A stretch of DNA of 37,569 nucleotides from an uncultured Pseudomonadota bacterium. Its GTDB lineage: Bacteria; Pseudomonadota; Gammaproteobacteria; Methylococcales; Methylomonadaceae. The notes under the pieces were generated by a model that saw only the letters and a program-made list of their open reading frames with translations, was not told the origin of the DNA and did not search any database. Below are positions 8,100 to 18,000 of the stretch, one piece after another; positions within the stretch are counted from its first letter, which is position 1; the number at the start of each line of letters is the position of its first letter. Both the position numbers and the translations under genes were made by a program. Where the stretch lies: the NCBI GenBank assembly GCA_903928965.1, contig CAIYSZ010000064.1, positions 1 to 37,569 of the forward strand, in the 5' to 3' direction.

Positions 8100-8450
8100 A
8101 TCTCAGCCGTCAAAGAAGAAAGCACTATGCATGCCATCAATGTCTAGCTATGGCGGAATAGTGAAATAGGCGGCTATACAAAAGATGCGGAAATAATTAA
8201 ACTGTGTTATTTAACGCAGGTTTTAATTAAACTGTGTTAGATAACACGTTTGGGATAACGAGACCGCGGCAAGTCTCAACTGCCCTAGTTTAGCTTAGAA
8301 ACCGACTGAATCATGTCCGGCGCGCTTCAAGGCGTCTATAACGCTTGATGTATGGAATTATGAGATAACTGCATGTTAATTCAATAAATTGTAATTTGAC
8401 TTTTAACACCCTTAGGAATAGGATTAGAAAAAACCGCAAGGAACCGTACC
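8100..8450. other. Long intergenic region upstream of the AIDA-like gene
   Basis: There is no convincing gene here. The region is more AT-rich than its surroundings. It contains a duplicated dyad (8195-8245) and the ribosome site AAGGAA (8438-8443) of the downstream gene. The rest shows nothing I recognise. Confidence 0.6.
8195..8245 (+). promoter_or_regulatory. Two direct copies of a dyad motif with 30-bp period, probable operator
   Basis: AATTAAACTGTGTTA occurs at 8195 and again at 8225. Each copy runs into a short palindrome (GTTA-TT-TAAC and GTGTTA-GA-TAACAC). A 30-bp period places both copies on roughly the same face of the helix. The pair lies 200-250 bases before the AIDA-like gene and 100-150 bases from the start of the divergent fragment. 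This arrangement is what a dimeric DNA-binding regulator would need. The regulator is unknown. Confidence 0.5.
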
Positions 8451-10253
8451 ATGACTATTTACCAAATACCGTCCAATGGCGTAAGCATCAGCCACAATTT
8501 ATACTTAAATTCCGGCGATCAGGAATTAGTCGCCAGCGGCGGCGCCTCTTATTTCACCGAAGTGACCGGCGGCGGGCTGGAAAAGATTTTCAACGGCGGC
8601 AAGTCATTCAACACCTATGTCGCCAGACACGGGATTGAACTCATTTCCAGCGGCGGCAATGCCGAATACACCGATTTGCATGACGGTAGCGAGAGAGTGG
8701 CTTTTGGCGGTGTAAGCTATTACACCACGATCTATTTTCAAGGCGTTGAATACATCGCCAGCGGCGGGGCCGCGTACGATACCACCCTGGTCAGCGGCGG
8801 GCGGGAAGTGATTTCCAGCGGCGGCAACGCCCAGTACACTACCTTGAATGGCGGCGGCGAGGAACAGATAAACAGCGGCGGAGCGGCCTATTTCACCACG
8901 TTGAATAGCGGCGGCGGCGAACGGGTAAACAGCGGCGGCGCCGCCTACAACACCCAGCTTAACCCTGGCGGCGTTGAGTACATCGCTAGCGGCGGCAACG
9001 TTTATTACACTAATATTTTTAGCGGGGCTAGTGAAGTGCTGAGCAATGGGGCTAACGCTAGCGGAAATATTGTTTATAGCGGCGGCAGCGAGATTGTGTC
9101 CAGCGGCGGCGTTAGCTATAACACCCAGCTAAACCAGGGCGGAATTGAGCTTATCGCCAGCGGCGGCAACGTTTATGACACCCATGTTTTAAGCGGCGCC
9201 AGCGAAGCGCTGAGCAATGGAGCTAATGCTTTCGGAAATGAAGTCAATAGCGGCGGCAGCCTGATTGTTTCCAGCGGCGGCGCGGCGACGGATATTTTTA
9301 ATAACTCTGGGCTCGAAACCGTCTTAAACGGCGGTGTGGATAGGGGCGCTTATGTTTTAGGCGGCAACGAAACCGTCCTTGGCGGCGGCGTCGCCATTAA
9401 TACCAACAACCAAGGTAATGGTAGCGTCGATATTAACGGCGGCGGTAAAGAACTGGTTAGCTCCGGTTTTTCCGAATTCGTCACGGTGAACAGCGGCGGT
9501 TCCGAAGTCGTTTCCAGCGGCGGCGATGCCGAATACACCACGTTGAACAGCGGCGGCTCTGAACAGGTAGCCAGTGGCGGCTATGCTTTAAATAACGCTG
9601 TATACGGCAGCGAAACAGTCCTGAGCGGCGGCGTCGATAATCGCGCTTCCGTTGAAGGCGGCAGCCTAACCGTTTTAAGCGGCGGCGTCGCCAAGAATAG
9701 CGATAATTTTGCGTTTGACAATGGCAGCGTCGCTATTAATAGCGGCGCTAAAGAACTGGTTGACTTTAACTCGGAATACGTTACGGTCAATAACGGGGGA
9801 ACCGAACTCGTTTCCAGCGGCGGGGAAACCTATTTCCCTACGTTGAATAGCGGCGGCAGCGATCAAATCGCCAGCGGCGGCTCAAGCTATGCCGCCACGA
9901 TCTACCAAGGCGGGGTCGAGATCATTTCCAGCGGCGGTATTTCTTACTACCCGGTCAACAGCGGCGGTACAGAAATGGTGTTGAGCGGCGGCGAACTGGT
10001 GGTGAACAACAACACCAGCGGCATAATCTTGCATAACGGGGCGATTCTGGATTTGTCCGGCGTGGCCGCTGACTCCGGCGTCCTTAAAGGCAGCGAGCAA
10101 TTAGTGTTTACCAGCGCCGGCGCGGTGGTCGAGACCTTAGGTTTAGCGGGCAATAACAGCCATTTTACATTCACCCTTCAACCCGATGGCAATGGCGGCT
10201 CTTTAGTGACGGTGGGCGTGATTTCGCCAGAATTGAGCCTTTTGGCCCATTGA
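8451..10253 (+). CDS. AIDA-like repeat surface protein without autotransporter barrel
   Basis: A 600-residue protein made almost wholly of roughly 20-residue repeats of the form SGGxExxxSGGxAxxTxLN. They begin near residue 20 and end near residue 520. The repeats match the AIDA-type adhesin pattern, which folds as a beta-helix and in other species can be glycosylated by heptosyltransferases. The protein has no signal peptide and no C-terminal autotransporter barrel; the last 80 residues (ILHNGAILDLSGVAADSG, FTFTLQPDGNGGSLVTVGV) form a non-repeat cap. Secretion by a type I exporter is therefore more likely than by type V, but no exporter is nearby. AAGGAA lies 7 bases before the ATG. At DNA level the coding sequence is full of AGCGGCGGC units, so repeat number probably varies. 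Confidence 0.75.
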   Translation: MTIYQIPSNGVSISHNLYLNSGDQELVASGGASYFTEVTGGGLEKIFNGGKSFNTYVARHGIELISSGGNAEYTDLHDGSERVAFGGVSYYTTIYFQGVEYIASGGAAYDTTLVSGGREVISSGGNAQYTTLNGGGEEQINSGGAAYFTTLNSGGGERVNSGGAAYNTQLNPGGVEYIASGGNVYYTNIFSGASEVLSNGANASGNIVYSGGSEIVSSGGVSYNTQLNQGGIELIASGGNVYDTHVLSGASEALSNGANAFGNEVNSGGSLIVSSGGAATDIFNNSGLETVLNGGVDRGAYVLGGNETVLGGGVAINTNNQGNGSVDINGGGKELVSSGFSEFVTVNSGGSEVVSSGGDAEYTTLNSGGSEQVASGGYALNNAVYGSETVLSGGVDNRASVEGGSLTVLSGGVAKNSDNFAFDNGSVAINSGAKELVDFNSEYVTVNNGGTELVSSGGETYFPTLNSGGSDQIASGGSSYAATIYQGGVEIISSGGISYYPVNSGGTEMVLSGGELVVNNNTSGIILHNGAILDLSGVAADSGVLKGSEQLVFTSAGAVVETLGLAGNNSHFTFTLQPDGNGGSLVTVGVISPELSLLAH

Positions 10254-10361
10254 TGCCGCCGGACCGGTCGCTTAAGATATGAGCGATTGGTAAGGCAATT
10301 GCAATAAAAAGCGTTCTGGCAATGACGAGCGCCAAACTTCCTAAGTTCGGCCTTGACGATT

Positions 10362-11030
10362 TCAACATTTTAATTCGCTTTCATCACCCTTGGGTAGGCT
10401 ATCTTTTAGCCAGCGCTTGAGAATATTGGCCACTACTGGAGCAAACGGCTCAAGCTTTCCGTCTTTAGGCTTAGCGATATCGTCAATAAGCAATTGAATT
10501 AAAGACGCATCCTCCAATCCTTGATTCGGATAGACGCCATTGATCCAAAGTAAAGCGTCCGCGAGATTTTTGCGTTTTTCAACTAGCGCTTTATTGTTTT
10601 GCTCATTGTCTCCGAGATTAAGCACCCTGATGCTTTCCGAGGCTCTGTCGTTTGAACCCTTCACCCGTCCGCTGGTGTAAAAGTACAATTCAGTTTCGCA
10701 CTCATCCATCAGTGGTGTTAATGGTAAGACTTGATTGCCGTGGGCATCATCGCATTGTTTAGGCGTTTTGCAACTGGCCACAATATTATTGAAATCCAGG
10801 CTTGATTGAGGCGCTAGATCACGCGCTTTCACATGTTCGTTGACGGTATCGTTGGGCTGGCCGGATATTTGCGCGCAACAATAGGCGCACAAATAGTATT
10901 GTTCTTTTGCACAGGCTTCTCTAATATCTTGGCGTTCCGTATAAGATAAATCTTGATAATTTCCACCAGAATGGTTTCGTTTCCAACGGCCAAGGCTAGG
11001 CGGCTCTTGGCCTTTAATGATTTTTCTCAC
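10362..11030 (-). CDS. ptuB: Septu anti-phage system HNH nuclease PtuB
   Basis: A 222-residue HNH endonuclease of the TIGR02646/PtuB type. The zinc-type pairs are Cys48/Cys51 (CAYC) and Cys87/Cys93 (ASCKTPKQCDDAHGN). The catalytic region includes His66 (NEHVKARD), followed by LDFNNIVASC as in this family. It starts with GTG (11030) inside the last codons of the ATPase gene, an overlap of 17 bases, so the two are translationally coupled. In characterised Septu systems the ATPase and the HNH nuclease act together to stop phage growth, probably by nucleic-acid cleavage. No reverse transcriptase or msr-msd RNA is seen nearby, so this is a stand-alone Septu rather than an Ec78-type retron. It converges on the AIDA-like gene. 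Confidence 0.85.
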   Translation of the reverse strand: MRKIIKGQEPPSLGRWKRNHSGGNYQDLSYTERQDIREACAKEQYYLCAYCCAQISGQPNDTVNEHVKARDLAPQSSLDFNNIVASCKTPKQCDDAHGNQVLPLTPLMDECETELYFYTSGRVKGSNDRASESIRVLNLGDNEQNNKALVEKRKNLADALLWINGVYPNQGLEDASLIQLLIDDIAKPKDGKLEPFAPVVANILKRWLKDSLPKGDESELKC

Positions 11031-12384
11031 TCGCCAGTTCCTGTTTGCGCAAAAGCAAATTAGCCTTGATGAGTTCTAGATTGCTTGCCGGTAATTCCTC
11101 TTTTAATTCCTGGATTAATTTTTTGGCCTGAAACAAATTTTTGTCTTGAATAAAATCCAATAGGTCATTGAGTTTTTTAGCGATTTCGGCATTCCGCACA
11201 TGCGTGTCCATAACGTCAAGCAACACGCTGTTAGCGTCCTGGCCATACTGCGAGGGCACTTGGATAACTTGGCCGTCGTTGAGCGAATAAACCAATACAT
11301 CCTTGTAATCGCTAATGACCAGTGGCGAATGGGTGGTTAAAATAAATTGACAATTTGGAAAAGCGGCGGCAAGGTTGGCGACAATATTGCGCTGCCAGCT
11401 GGGATGCAGGTGTAAATCGATTTCGTCTATCAGCACAATGCCTGCGCCTAGCAGCGGATTTTCCATTCCAGGATTCAACATCGCCAAACGGCGGGCGATA
11501 TCGCCCACCAAGGCGATGAGGGATTTCTCGCCTTGCGAGAGTTGCAGGATATTCAGTTCCTGTCCGTCTTTTTCCACGGACATATATAAACCAGGTTTTC
11601 GATGCACTCTTAAATGGGTAAAGCCGGGCATTAACTGGCTGACCGCGTTACGTACCGCGTTCAATTGCGGGTCTTGGGCATTTGATTTAAGTTTTAGCAA
11701 CACTTCTCGGATTTGGTGGTCTGTTCCGGCAAATTCTTTAAGCTTTTCCAAAACGTCCTCTGAAATCCCTTTTTCATTTTCAATATCCTCACGATCACGG
11801 AACCATTGAAAAAATTGTACGAAATTAATGCCTTGATTGAAGGAGTTGTCGTATCCGTCCACCGGTTGAAAAATTCTATTTCCATCAATTTCCAAGGGAA
11901 CGTCAAGCACTGTCCGTTCAGCGGGATAATATGCGATCAATGGCAAGCATGTATTTTGGTTTGTATTATATAGAAACCCGTAACGGTGGGCTAGTTTGGT
12001 AGCCGAGCTAATTTCGTTTTCATATTCCGGCTGCCGACCTTCACGCGTACTGGATAAAATCCATTTATATAAATAATTAACTTCTTGTTTTACATCTAAT
12101 GATGTCGTAGTATCGTCAAACACTTCAATCTCAATCGCCGCCGAAGCGGCGGCGTTTAAAATGGCTTCTTCCGGTATTGAATAGCCGCTGCCATCATTTT
12201 TACGCAAACGCGCTACAAACCAGCTCAATCCTATGGAGAGCGCCGATAATATGGACGTCTTGCCCGAACCGTTATTGCCGACGATGACGGTTATCCGGGA
12301 TGGATTGTCCGGCGTGGGCGCCAAGTCAAGTTTCAGCCTGACAAAACGTCCCAGGTTATGCAGAATTAGTTTTTTAATCAGCAT
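11014..12384 (-). CDS. ptuA: Septu anti-phage system ATPase PtuA
   Basis: A 456-residue AAA/ABC-type ATPase. It has Walker A (GNNGSGKT, 36-43), an ABC signature (LSQGEKS, 282-288), Walker B (IVLIDEID, 316-323) with LHLHPSWQ, and a switch His in TTHSP. The middle region (about 60-270) replaces a long coiled coil. Together with the adjacent HNH gene this matches PtuA of Septu defence. Its Shine-Dalgarno (GGAGGGG, 12391-12397) lies within the last codons of uvrD, and the ATG follows the uvrD stop by 3 bases. Translation is therefore linked to that of a core repair gene, and the system has no obvious promoter of its own. The frame is intact. Confidence 0.85.
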   Translation of the reverse strand: MLIKKLILHNLGRFVRLKLDLAPTPDNPSRITVIVGNNGSGKTSILSALSIGLSWFVARLRKNDGSGYSIPEEAILNAAASAAIEIEVFDDTTTSLDVKQEVNYLYKWILSSTREGRQPEYENEISSATKLAHRYGFLYNTNQNTCLPLIAYYPAERTVLDVPLEIDGNRIFQPVDGYDNSFNQGINFVQFFQWFRDREDIENEKGISEDVLEKLKEFAGTDHQIREVLLKLKSNAQDPQLNAVRNAVSQLMPGFTHLRVHRKPGLYMSVEKDGQELNILQLSQGEKSLIALVGDIARRLAMLNPGMENPLLGAGIVLIDEIDLHLHPSWQRNIVANLAAAFPNCQFILTTHSPLVISDYKDVLVYSLNDGQVIQVPSQYGQDANSVLLDVMDTHVRNAEIAKKLNDLLDFIQDKNLFQAKKLIQELKEELPASNLELIKANLLLRKQELASEKNH

Positions 12385-12387
12385 GTG

Positions 12388-14553
12388 TCACCCCTCCAAC
12401 TTCGCCAACACCACAATCAGCCACTTCAAACCCGTATCCCTAAAATTGACCTGCACCCGTTCCTGCGCGCCGGAGCCCTCGCATTGCAGCACCACGCCTT
12501 CGCCGAATTTAGCGTGACGCACGGTTTGGCCGATTCTAAAACTGCCGCTGGGCCGCGTTGGGCTGCCGGCGGCGAAAGTAGGCGCGGGCGCGGTTGGGCG
12601 GTCTATTTGCCCGCGCAGGCGGATTTCTTGCAATAAATGCGGCGGAATTTCACGTATGAAGCGGGAAGGTCGGGGAAAGGTTTCCTTGCCGTACAAGCGG
12701 CGCGATTCGGCGTAGCTTAAATACAGTTTTTGCATGGCGCGGGTCAGGCCGACGTAGCATAGCCGGCGCTCTTCTTGTAGGCGGCCGGGGTCGAGCAAGG
12801 CCGATTGCGCCGGGAACAGGCCATCTTCCAGCCCAACGATGAACACCAGCTTGAATTCCAGGCCCTTGGCGGCGTGCAGGGTCATCAGTTGCACGCAATC
12901 CTGCTCGCTTTGGCCTTGCGCCTCGCCGGCTTCCAGCGCGGCGTGAGCCAGAAATAAATCCAGCAGGCCTAGATTTTGCGGATTGTCGGCGGCGTCAAAG
13001 GATTTGGCGGCGTTAATCAGTTCGGATAAGTTTTCCGCCCGCGCTTCGCCGCGTTCCTGTTTTTCTTGCCGGTAATAGTCCAGCAAGCCGCTATGCTCAA
13101 TCGTGTATTTGACAATGTCGCCTAGGGTTTCATTGGCTTGTAAGGCGGCCAGGTCTTCGATCAATTTTAAAAACGCCTTCAAGGCGTTGAGGCCGCGGCT
13201 AGAGCCTTGCGTTTGCGCCGCCGTCAATTGGGCCGCTTGCCACAGCGAGCAATTTTGCGCCCGCGCCAAATTGCGTAAATCATCCAACGTCTTTACCCCC
13301 AGGCCGCGGGTCGGGGTGTTGACGATGCGTTCAAACGAGGCGTCGTCGCCGCGGTTGGCCGCTAGGCGCAAATAGGCGAGCGCGTTCTTGATCTCCTGGC
13401 GCTCGAAAAAACGCAGTCCGCCATAGACGCGGTAGGGCATGCCGACCGTCATCAGCCGTTCCTCGAATTGCCGGGATTGAGCATTGGAGCGGTATAAAAT
13501 CGCCGTCTCGCTACGCAGACCGCCGTCGCTAATCCATTGCTTGATTTTTTCGACCGCGAAATAGGCTTCGTCTTGTTCGTTGAACGCGGCGTAGACGGCA
13601 AGGGGTTCGCCGTCCTTGGCCTCGGTCCATAATTCCTTGCCTAGCCGGTTCTCGTTGTTGGCGATCAAATGATTGGCGGCGCTTAGAATGTGTCCGGTGG
13701 AGCGGTAGTTTTGCTCCAGGCGGATGACTTGGTGGTCGGGGTAATGCCGCTGAAAATGATGCAGATTCTCCACCTTGGCCCCGCGCCAGCCGTAAATGGA
13801 TTGGTCGTCGTCGCCGACGATGAATAAATTATTGCTTTCCTCGGTCAGCAGTCTCAGCCAGGCGTATTGCACGGTGTTGGTGTCTTGAAATTCGTCCACC
13901 AGCACCTGCTGGAAGCGCTGGCGGTAGAATTGCAGCAAATCCGCGTTGTCGCGCAGGGTTTCGTGCGCGCGCAACAGCAATTCGGCGAAGTCCACCAGGC
14001 CTGAGCGGTCGCAAAATTCCTCATAGGCCAGATAAATGGCGCGCATTTGGCGTTGGAACGGGTCGCCGGGTTCCGGCAAATGGCGGGCGCGATGACCTTC
14101 TTCCTTATGACCGTTGATGAACCATTGCACTTGCTTGGGCGGCCATTTTTCCTCGTCCAAATTCATGTTTTTCAGTAAACGCTTTATAATGCGTAACTGA
14201 TCGTCGCTATCCATGACTTGAAACGCATCCGGCAGCTTGGCTTGTTTGGCGTGTTGCCGCAGCAGACGATGGGCCAAGCCGTGAAACGTGCCTATCCACA
14301 TGGCGCGCACGGAGATGCCCAGCAAATTCTCCAAACGCCCGCGCATTTCATTGGCGGCCTTATTGGTGAAGGTGACGGCCAATATATTATGCGGGGCCAG
14401 CCGGTTGATCAATAAATGCCAGGCAATGCGGTGCACTAGCACCCGTGTTTTGCCGCTTCCGGCGCCGGCCAGCACCAAGGTGGCGCGGTTGGGCGCGGAT
14501 ACTGCAAGGCGTTGCTTGTCGTTTAGCGAGTCGATAATTGCGGAGGCGTCCAT
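12388..14553 (-). CDS. uvrD: DNA helicase II UvrD
   Basis: A 721-residue SF1A 3'-5' helicase, almost exactly the length of E. coli UvrD. Motifs in order are LVLAGAGSGKTRVL (Walker A), AVTFTNKAANEM (Ia), VLVDEFQDTN (II), VGDDDQSIYGWRGA (III), EQNYRS (IV), VQLMTLHAAKGLEF (V) and LCYVGLTRAM (VI). A C-terminal Tudor-like segment (GQTVRHAKFGEGVVLQCEG) is present as in housekeeping UvrD. It unwinds DNA in nucleotide excision repair and mismatch repair and dismantles RecA filaments. The ATG 14553 start has no clear Shine-Dalgarno. It heads a run with the Septu genes and is divergent from the small membrane-protein gene at 14669. Confidence 0.97.
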   Translation of the reverse strand: MDASAIIDSLNDKQRLAVSAPNRATLVLAGAGSGKTRVLVHRIAWHLLINRLAPHNILAVTFTNKAANEMRGRLENLLGISVRAMWIGTFHGLAHRLLRQHAKQAKLPDAFQVMDSDDQLRIIKRLLKNMNLDEEKWPPKQVQWFINGHKEEGHRARHLPEPGDPFQRQMRAIYLAYEEFCDRSGLVDFAELLLRAHETLRDNADLLQFYRQRFQQVLVDEFQDTNTVQYAWLRLLTEESNNLFIVGDDDQSIYGWRGAKVENLHHFQRHYPDHQVIRLEQNYRSTGHILSAANHLIANNENRLGKELWTEAKDGEPLAVYAAFNEQDEAYFAVEKIKQWISDGGLRSETAILYRSNAQSRQFEERLMTVGMPYRVYGGLRFFERQEIKNALAYLRLAANRGDDASFERIVNTPTRGLGVKTLDDLRNLARAQNCSLWQAAQLTAAQTQGSSRGLNALKAFLKLIEDLAALQANETLGDIVKYTIEHSGLLDYYRQEKQERGEARAENLSELINAAKSFDAADNPQNLGLLDLFLAHAALEAGEAQGQSEQDCVQLMTLHAAKGLEFKLVFIVGLEDGLFPAQSALLDPGRLQEERRLCYVGLTRAMQKLYLSYAESRRLYGKETFPRPSRFIREIPPHLLQEIRLRGQIDRPTAPAPTFAAGSPTRPSGSFRIGQTVRHAKFGEGVVLQCEGSGAQERVQVNFRDTGLKWLIVVLAKLEG

Positions 14554-14668
14554 TTTTTATTTGCGAATTTTAATGAGCTGTGTATAGTTGCCATGTTCCC
14601 GATTCAGCGTGAAAGGGGAACCGATGACATTAAATAATAAACCGTTAATAATAACCGAGGAGAGGAAG

Positions 14669-14947
14669 ATGAAATTCGATTATAAACGTTTGGTGAAGTT
14701 CGAGCTCAATATAGGCGACAAGGAAAAGAAATACCGCATGTGGGCCGGCCTAGCTCTGTTGTTCGTGTCTTTGTTCACCGCCAGCGTCTGGCTGCTGTTG
14801 ATCGGCGGCGTGTTGGTGGCTACCAGTTTCTTCGGTTGGTGTCCGGCGTACTCCGGTTTTGGTCATAACACTCTTTGCGCCGGCGCGGCGGCGACGGAAG
14901 TAAAAGCGGAAACGGAAGCAGGCAGCCCGGAATCGGAGTCGCATTAA
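14669..14947 (+). CDS. DUF2892 (YgaP-like) small membrane protein
   Basis: A 92-residue inner-membrane protein. Two close hydrophobic segments (GLALLFVSLFTASVW and LLLIGGVLVATSFFGW) are followed by CPAYSGFGHNTLC, which matches the usual ending of DUF2892 proteins (CPxYxxxGxxT). The hydrophilic tail is rich in Glu and Ala. An upstream in-frame start exists at 14588, but a strong Shine-Dalgarno (GAGGAGAGGAAG) lies directly before ATG 14669, which fixes the start. The family is known from the membrane part of the YgaP rhodanese but is mostly uncharacterised. It is divergent from uvrD and likely monocistronic, with a hairpin 15 bases past the stop. Confidence 0.8.
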   Translation: MKFDYKRLVKFELNIGDKEKKYRMWAGLALLFVSLFTASVWLLLIGGVLVATSFFGWCPAYSGFGHNTLCAGAAATEVKAETEAGSPESESH

Positions 14948-14961
14948 GCGGCTACTGGTAT

Positions 14962-14982
14962 AAGCCGGGATCGTCCCGCTTT
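14962..14982 (+). terminator. Hairpin after the DUF2892 gene
   Basis: A stem of AAGC and GGGA paired with TCCC and GCTT (one bulged C) is followed by TTT. It is a weak candidate for a terminator of the DUF2892 gene. Confidence 0.35.
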
Positions 14983-15014
14983 CGATTCAAAAGGGTTGTT
15001 GATCTCATGCCGGA

Positions 15015-15033
15015 CTGGGCAACAACTGCCCAG
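15015..15033 (-). terminator. Hairpin between convergent genes
   Basis: CTGGGCA and TGCCCAG form a perfect 7-bp stem with a 5-base loop, 28 bases beyond the stop of the NHL-repeat gene on the minus strand. It lacks a T-run, so terminator function is uncertain. Confidence 0.35.
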
Positions 15034-15060
15034 CCCGACAGTTCTAGAGGTCTATTAAGG

Positions 15061-18000
15061 CTATGGCGCTAGGATATGTCCGCTAATATCGGCATGCGAT
15101 TCGTTAAACACGCCCACCAGTTTCACCGGCGTATCCACGCCGGAAATGCCCGCTTCACTCGCGTGGCTGACGGCCGCGGCGGTGATTTTAACCGTGGTGG
15201 CGTCATTGCTTAGCGTGTAGCTGGCTGGGATGGGGGCGTATTTGCTGACGGTGTTATTTTGTACGTTTCCTACCCACATATCGCCGACGCTATCGGTGGC
15301 AAGAACGTTACCAAAGGAAGCCCCTTCGTTCAAGGTGCGGAGCAAGACGCCGCTGGCGGAGAACTCCTCAACGGTGTTGTTAGCGCCCAATGTGCTGTTA
15401 GCTACAAACACGTTGCCGCCATTGTCCGCGGCTAGAGCGCTAGGATAGGTGACGCCCTTGCTAAAGGTGTGTATCAGTTTGCCGCTGGCCGAGAATTCCT
15501 CGACGGTGTTGATAGCGCCGTAGGGGCTGTTGCCTACAAACACGTCACCGAGGCTGTTGGCGGCCAGGGCCGTGGGGTTGGAAACGCCGTTGGTCAAGGT
15601 GCGCAGCAAAGCGCCGCTGGCGGAGAATTCCTCAACGGCGTCATTGATGCCATCAATGTAATTGGCCACCCACACATCGCCGTGGTTGTCGGCGGCTAGG
15701 GCCGTAGGGTTGGAAATGCCGCTGCTCAAGGCGCGCAGCAGCGCTCCGTTGGCGGAGAATTCCTCAACGGTGTTAGCGTTTCGATTAAGTACAAACACAT
15801 CACCGTTGCTGTCGGTGGCTAGGTTGCCGGAAACGTTGCTGATGGTGTGCAACAGGGCGCCGCTGGCGGAGAATTTCTCCACGGTATTGTTGTCAATATT
15901 GGCCACCCACACATCACCGCCCTTGTCGGTGGACAGAAACTTGGGATAGGAAACGCCGTTGCTTAAGGTATGCAACAGAGCGCCGTTGGCGGAGAACTCC
16001 TCAACGGAGTTATAGCCGTTGGCTACAAACACATCGCCGCTACTGTCGGTGGCTAAGGAATCAGCAAAGGAAATGCCGTTGCTCAAGGTCAACAATGGCG
16101 CGTTGTCGGCCGCTCCCGCGCCGCCGCCATTAAAGTTCAGGGTAAAGTTTGTGCTTACGCTTAGTCCGGGGCTGACCTGATGCTCGGTTGGCGTGAACGT
16201 CAGGGCGTTGAGTTCCTGCTGCAATTGGCTGGGGCTAGCCGCTTTCAGAGTATAAGTGGCCAAGCCATTGACTATCGAGGCGGCGGACAAGCCGGAACCG
16301 CTAAGCACGCCGTTGGCCGCGGTAAAGCTGATGCCGACGCCCACGCTGTCACGCGGCAAGTTGTCCGTCAATACCAGTTTGGCAAAGGGAGCGATGGCGC
16401 TTATATCGCTGCCGCTGCCCGCGGTGGTCAGGCCGCTTAAGGTTAATGGCGGTATGACGTTGACGCCTTGGCTAGCAGTGGCGGTTTTGCCGTCGCCTAT
16501 GTCGGTGACGTTAACCTTGATGGGGTCGACGCCTAGGGTGGAGTTGGCGTCGGTCAGGTTGGCCAAGGCGTTATTGACGGCGCTTAAAGTGCCGGTCAAG
16601 GTCAATTTGTCGGTATTGGCGCCGCTGACGGTTACGCCGTTGGCGCCGGCATTCAGCAGGCCATGGCTATCGGTGAGCGTGACTTGCAGGCTGGCGCCGC
16701 CCGCCGAAGCGTCGGTGACTGACAGGCCGCTGATGGCGCCGGTAAAGCCGGCGACCACGGTCGCCGCGGCGCCGGTGTTGATGCTGGGAGCGGTAATGGC
16801 CGCCGCGGTGATTTTTAACAGGGTTGAGTTGCTGCCTTGCGTATAGCTGGGCGGATAGCTAGCTGGGATGGGTGCGTATTGGGTAAGGGTGTTATTGCTG
16901 AAATTAGCCACAAACACATCGCCGCGGCTATCCGTTGCGAGGGCGTTTGGAGTGGAAACACCGTTGCTCACGATGCGCAGCAGTGCCCCGCTGGCGGAAA
17001 ACTCCTCGACGGCGCCATTTAAATTGGCTACAAACACATTGCCGCGGCTGTCCGTGGTCAAGGCTTGAGGGATGGAAACGCCATCGCTCAAGGTGCGCAG
17101 TAGTACCCCGCTGGCTGAAAACTCTTCGACGCTATTGTTGCTTAGACTGCCTATATTGGCCACAAACACATCACCTCCGCTGTCGGTGGCCAGAGCGATA
17201 GGGTATGAAACGCCGTTGCTTAAGGTGTTCAGCAGCGAGCCGCTGGCTGAAAACTCCTCGACTGTGTTATTGGTGGAATTAGCAACGAACACATCGCCCC
17301 AGCTGTCCGTGGCTAGTGCGGCAGGCGCGTCTACGCCGTTGCTTAAGGTGTTCAGCGGTGAGCCGCTGGCGGAGAACTCCTCGACGGCGTTATTGCCGGA
17401 ATTAGCCACAAACACATTGCCGCTGCTATCGGTGGCTAGGACGTTAGGGTTGGAAACGCCGTTGCTCAAGCTGTTCAGCAGTGCGCCGCTGGCGGAGAAC
17501 TCCTCGACGGTGTTATTGCCGTAATTAGCCACAAACACATTGCCGCCATTGTCGGTAGCTAGTGCGGCAGGCGCGTCTACGCCGTTGCTCAAAGTACGGA
17601 GCAATGAGCCGTTGGCGGAGAACTCCTCGACGGTGTTATTGCCGTAATTAGCCACAAACACATCGCCGCCACTGTCGGTGGCTAGGGAGGCAGGGGCGTA
17701 TACGCCCCTGCTCAAGATCAGCAATGGGGCGTTGATAGCTGCGGCGCCGCCGCCTTTGAAGTTCAGGTTAAAGTCGGTGGTCACGCTTTGCCCAGGGCTG
17801 ACCTGATGCGCGGTGGGAGTGAATACCAGGGCGTTGAGTTCCTGCTGCAACTGGCTGGGGCTAGTGGCATTCAAGGTATAAGTGGCCACGCCGTTGCTTA
17901 AAGAGGCGGCGGACAAGTTGGAACCGCTTAACACGCCGTTGGCGGCGGTAAAGCTGATGCTGGCGCCGACACTGTCGGGATGTAAAGCATCGGTTAATAC

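Noticed and set aside
8396..8638. Frame overlapping the start of the AIDA-like gene
   Set aside because: It is out of frame with the repeat protein, has no ribosome site and gives an Arg-rich product without a family.
9350..9866. Minus-strand open frames opposite the AIDA-like gene
   Set aside because: They are shadows of the Gly/Ser repeat coding sequence and have no starts or domains of their own.
10362..12384. Retron of the Ec78 type
   Set aside because: The ATPase and HNH genes would fit, but no reverse transcriptase gene or msr-msd region is present upstream; uvrD is there instead.
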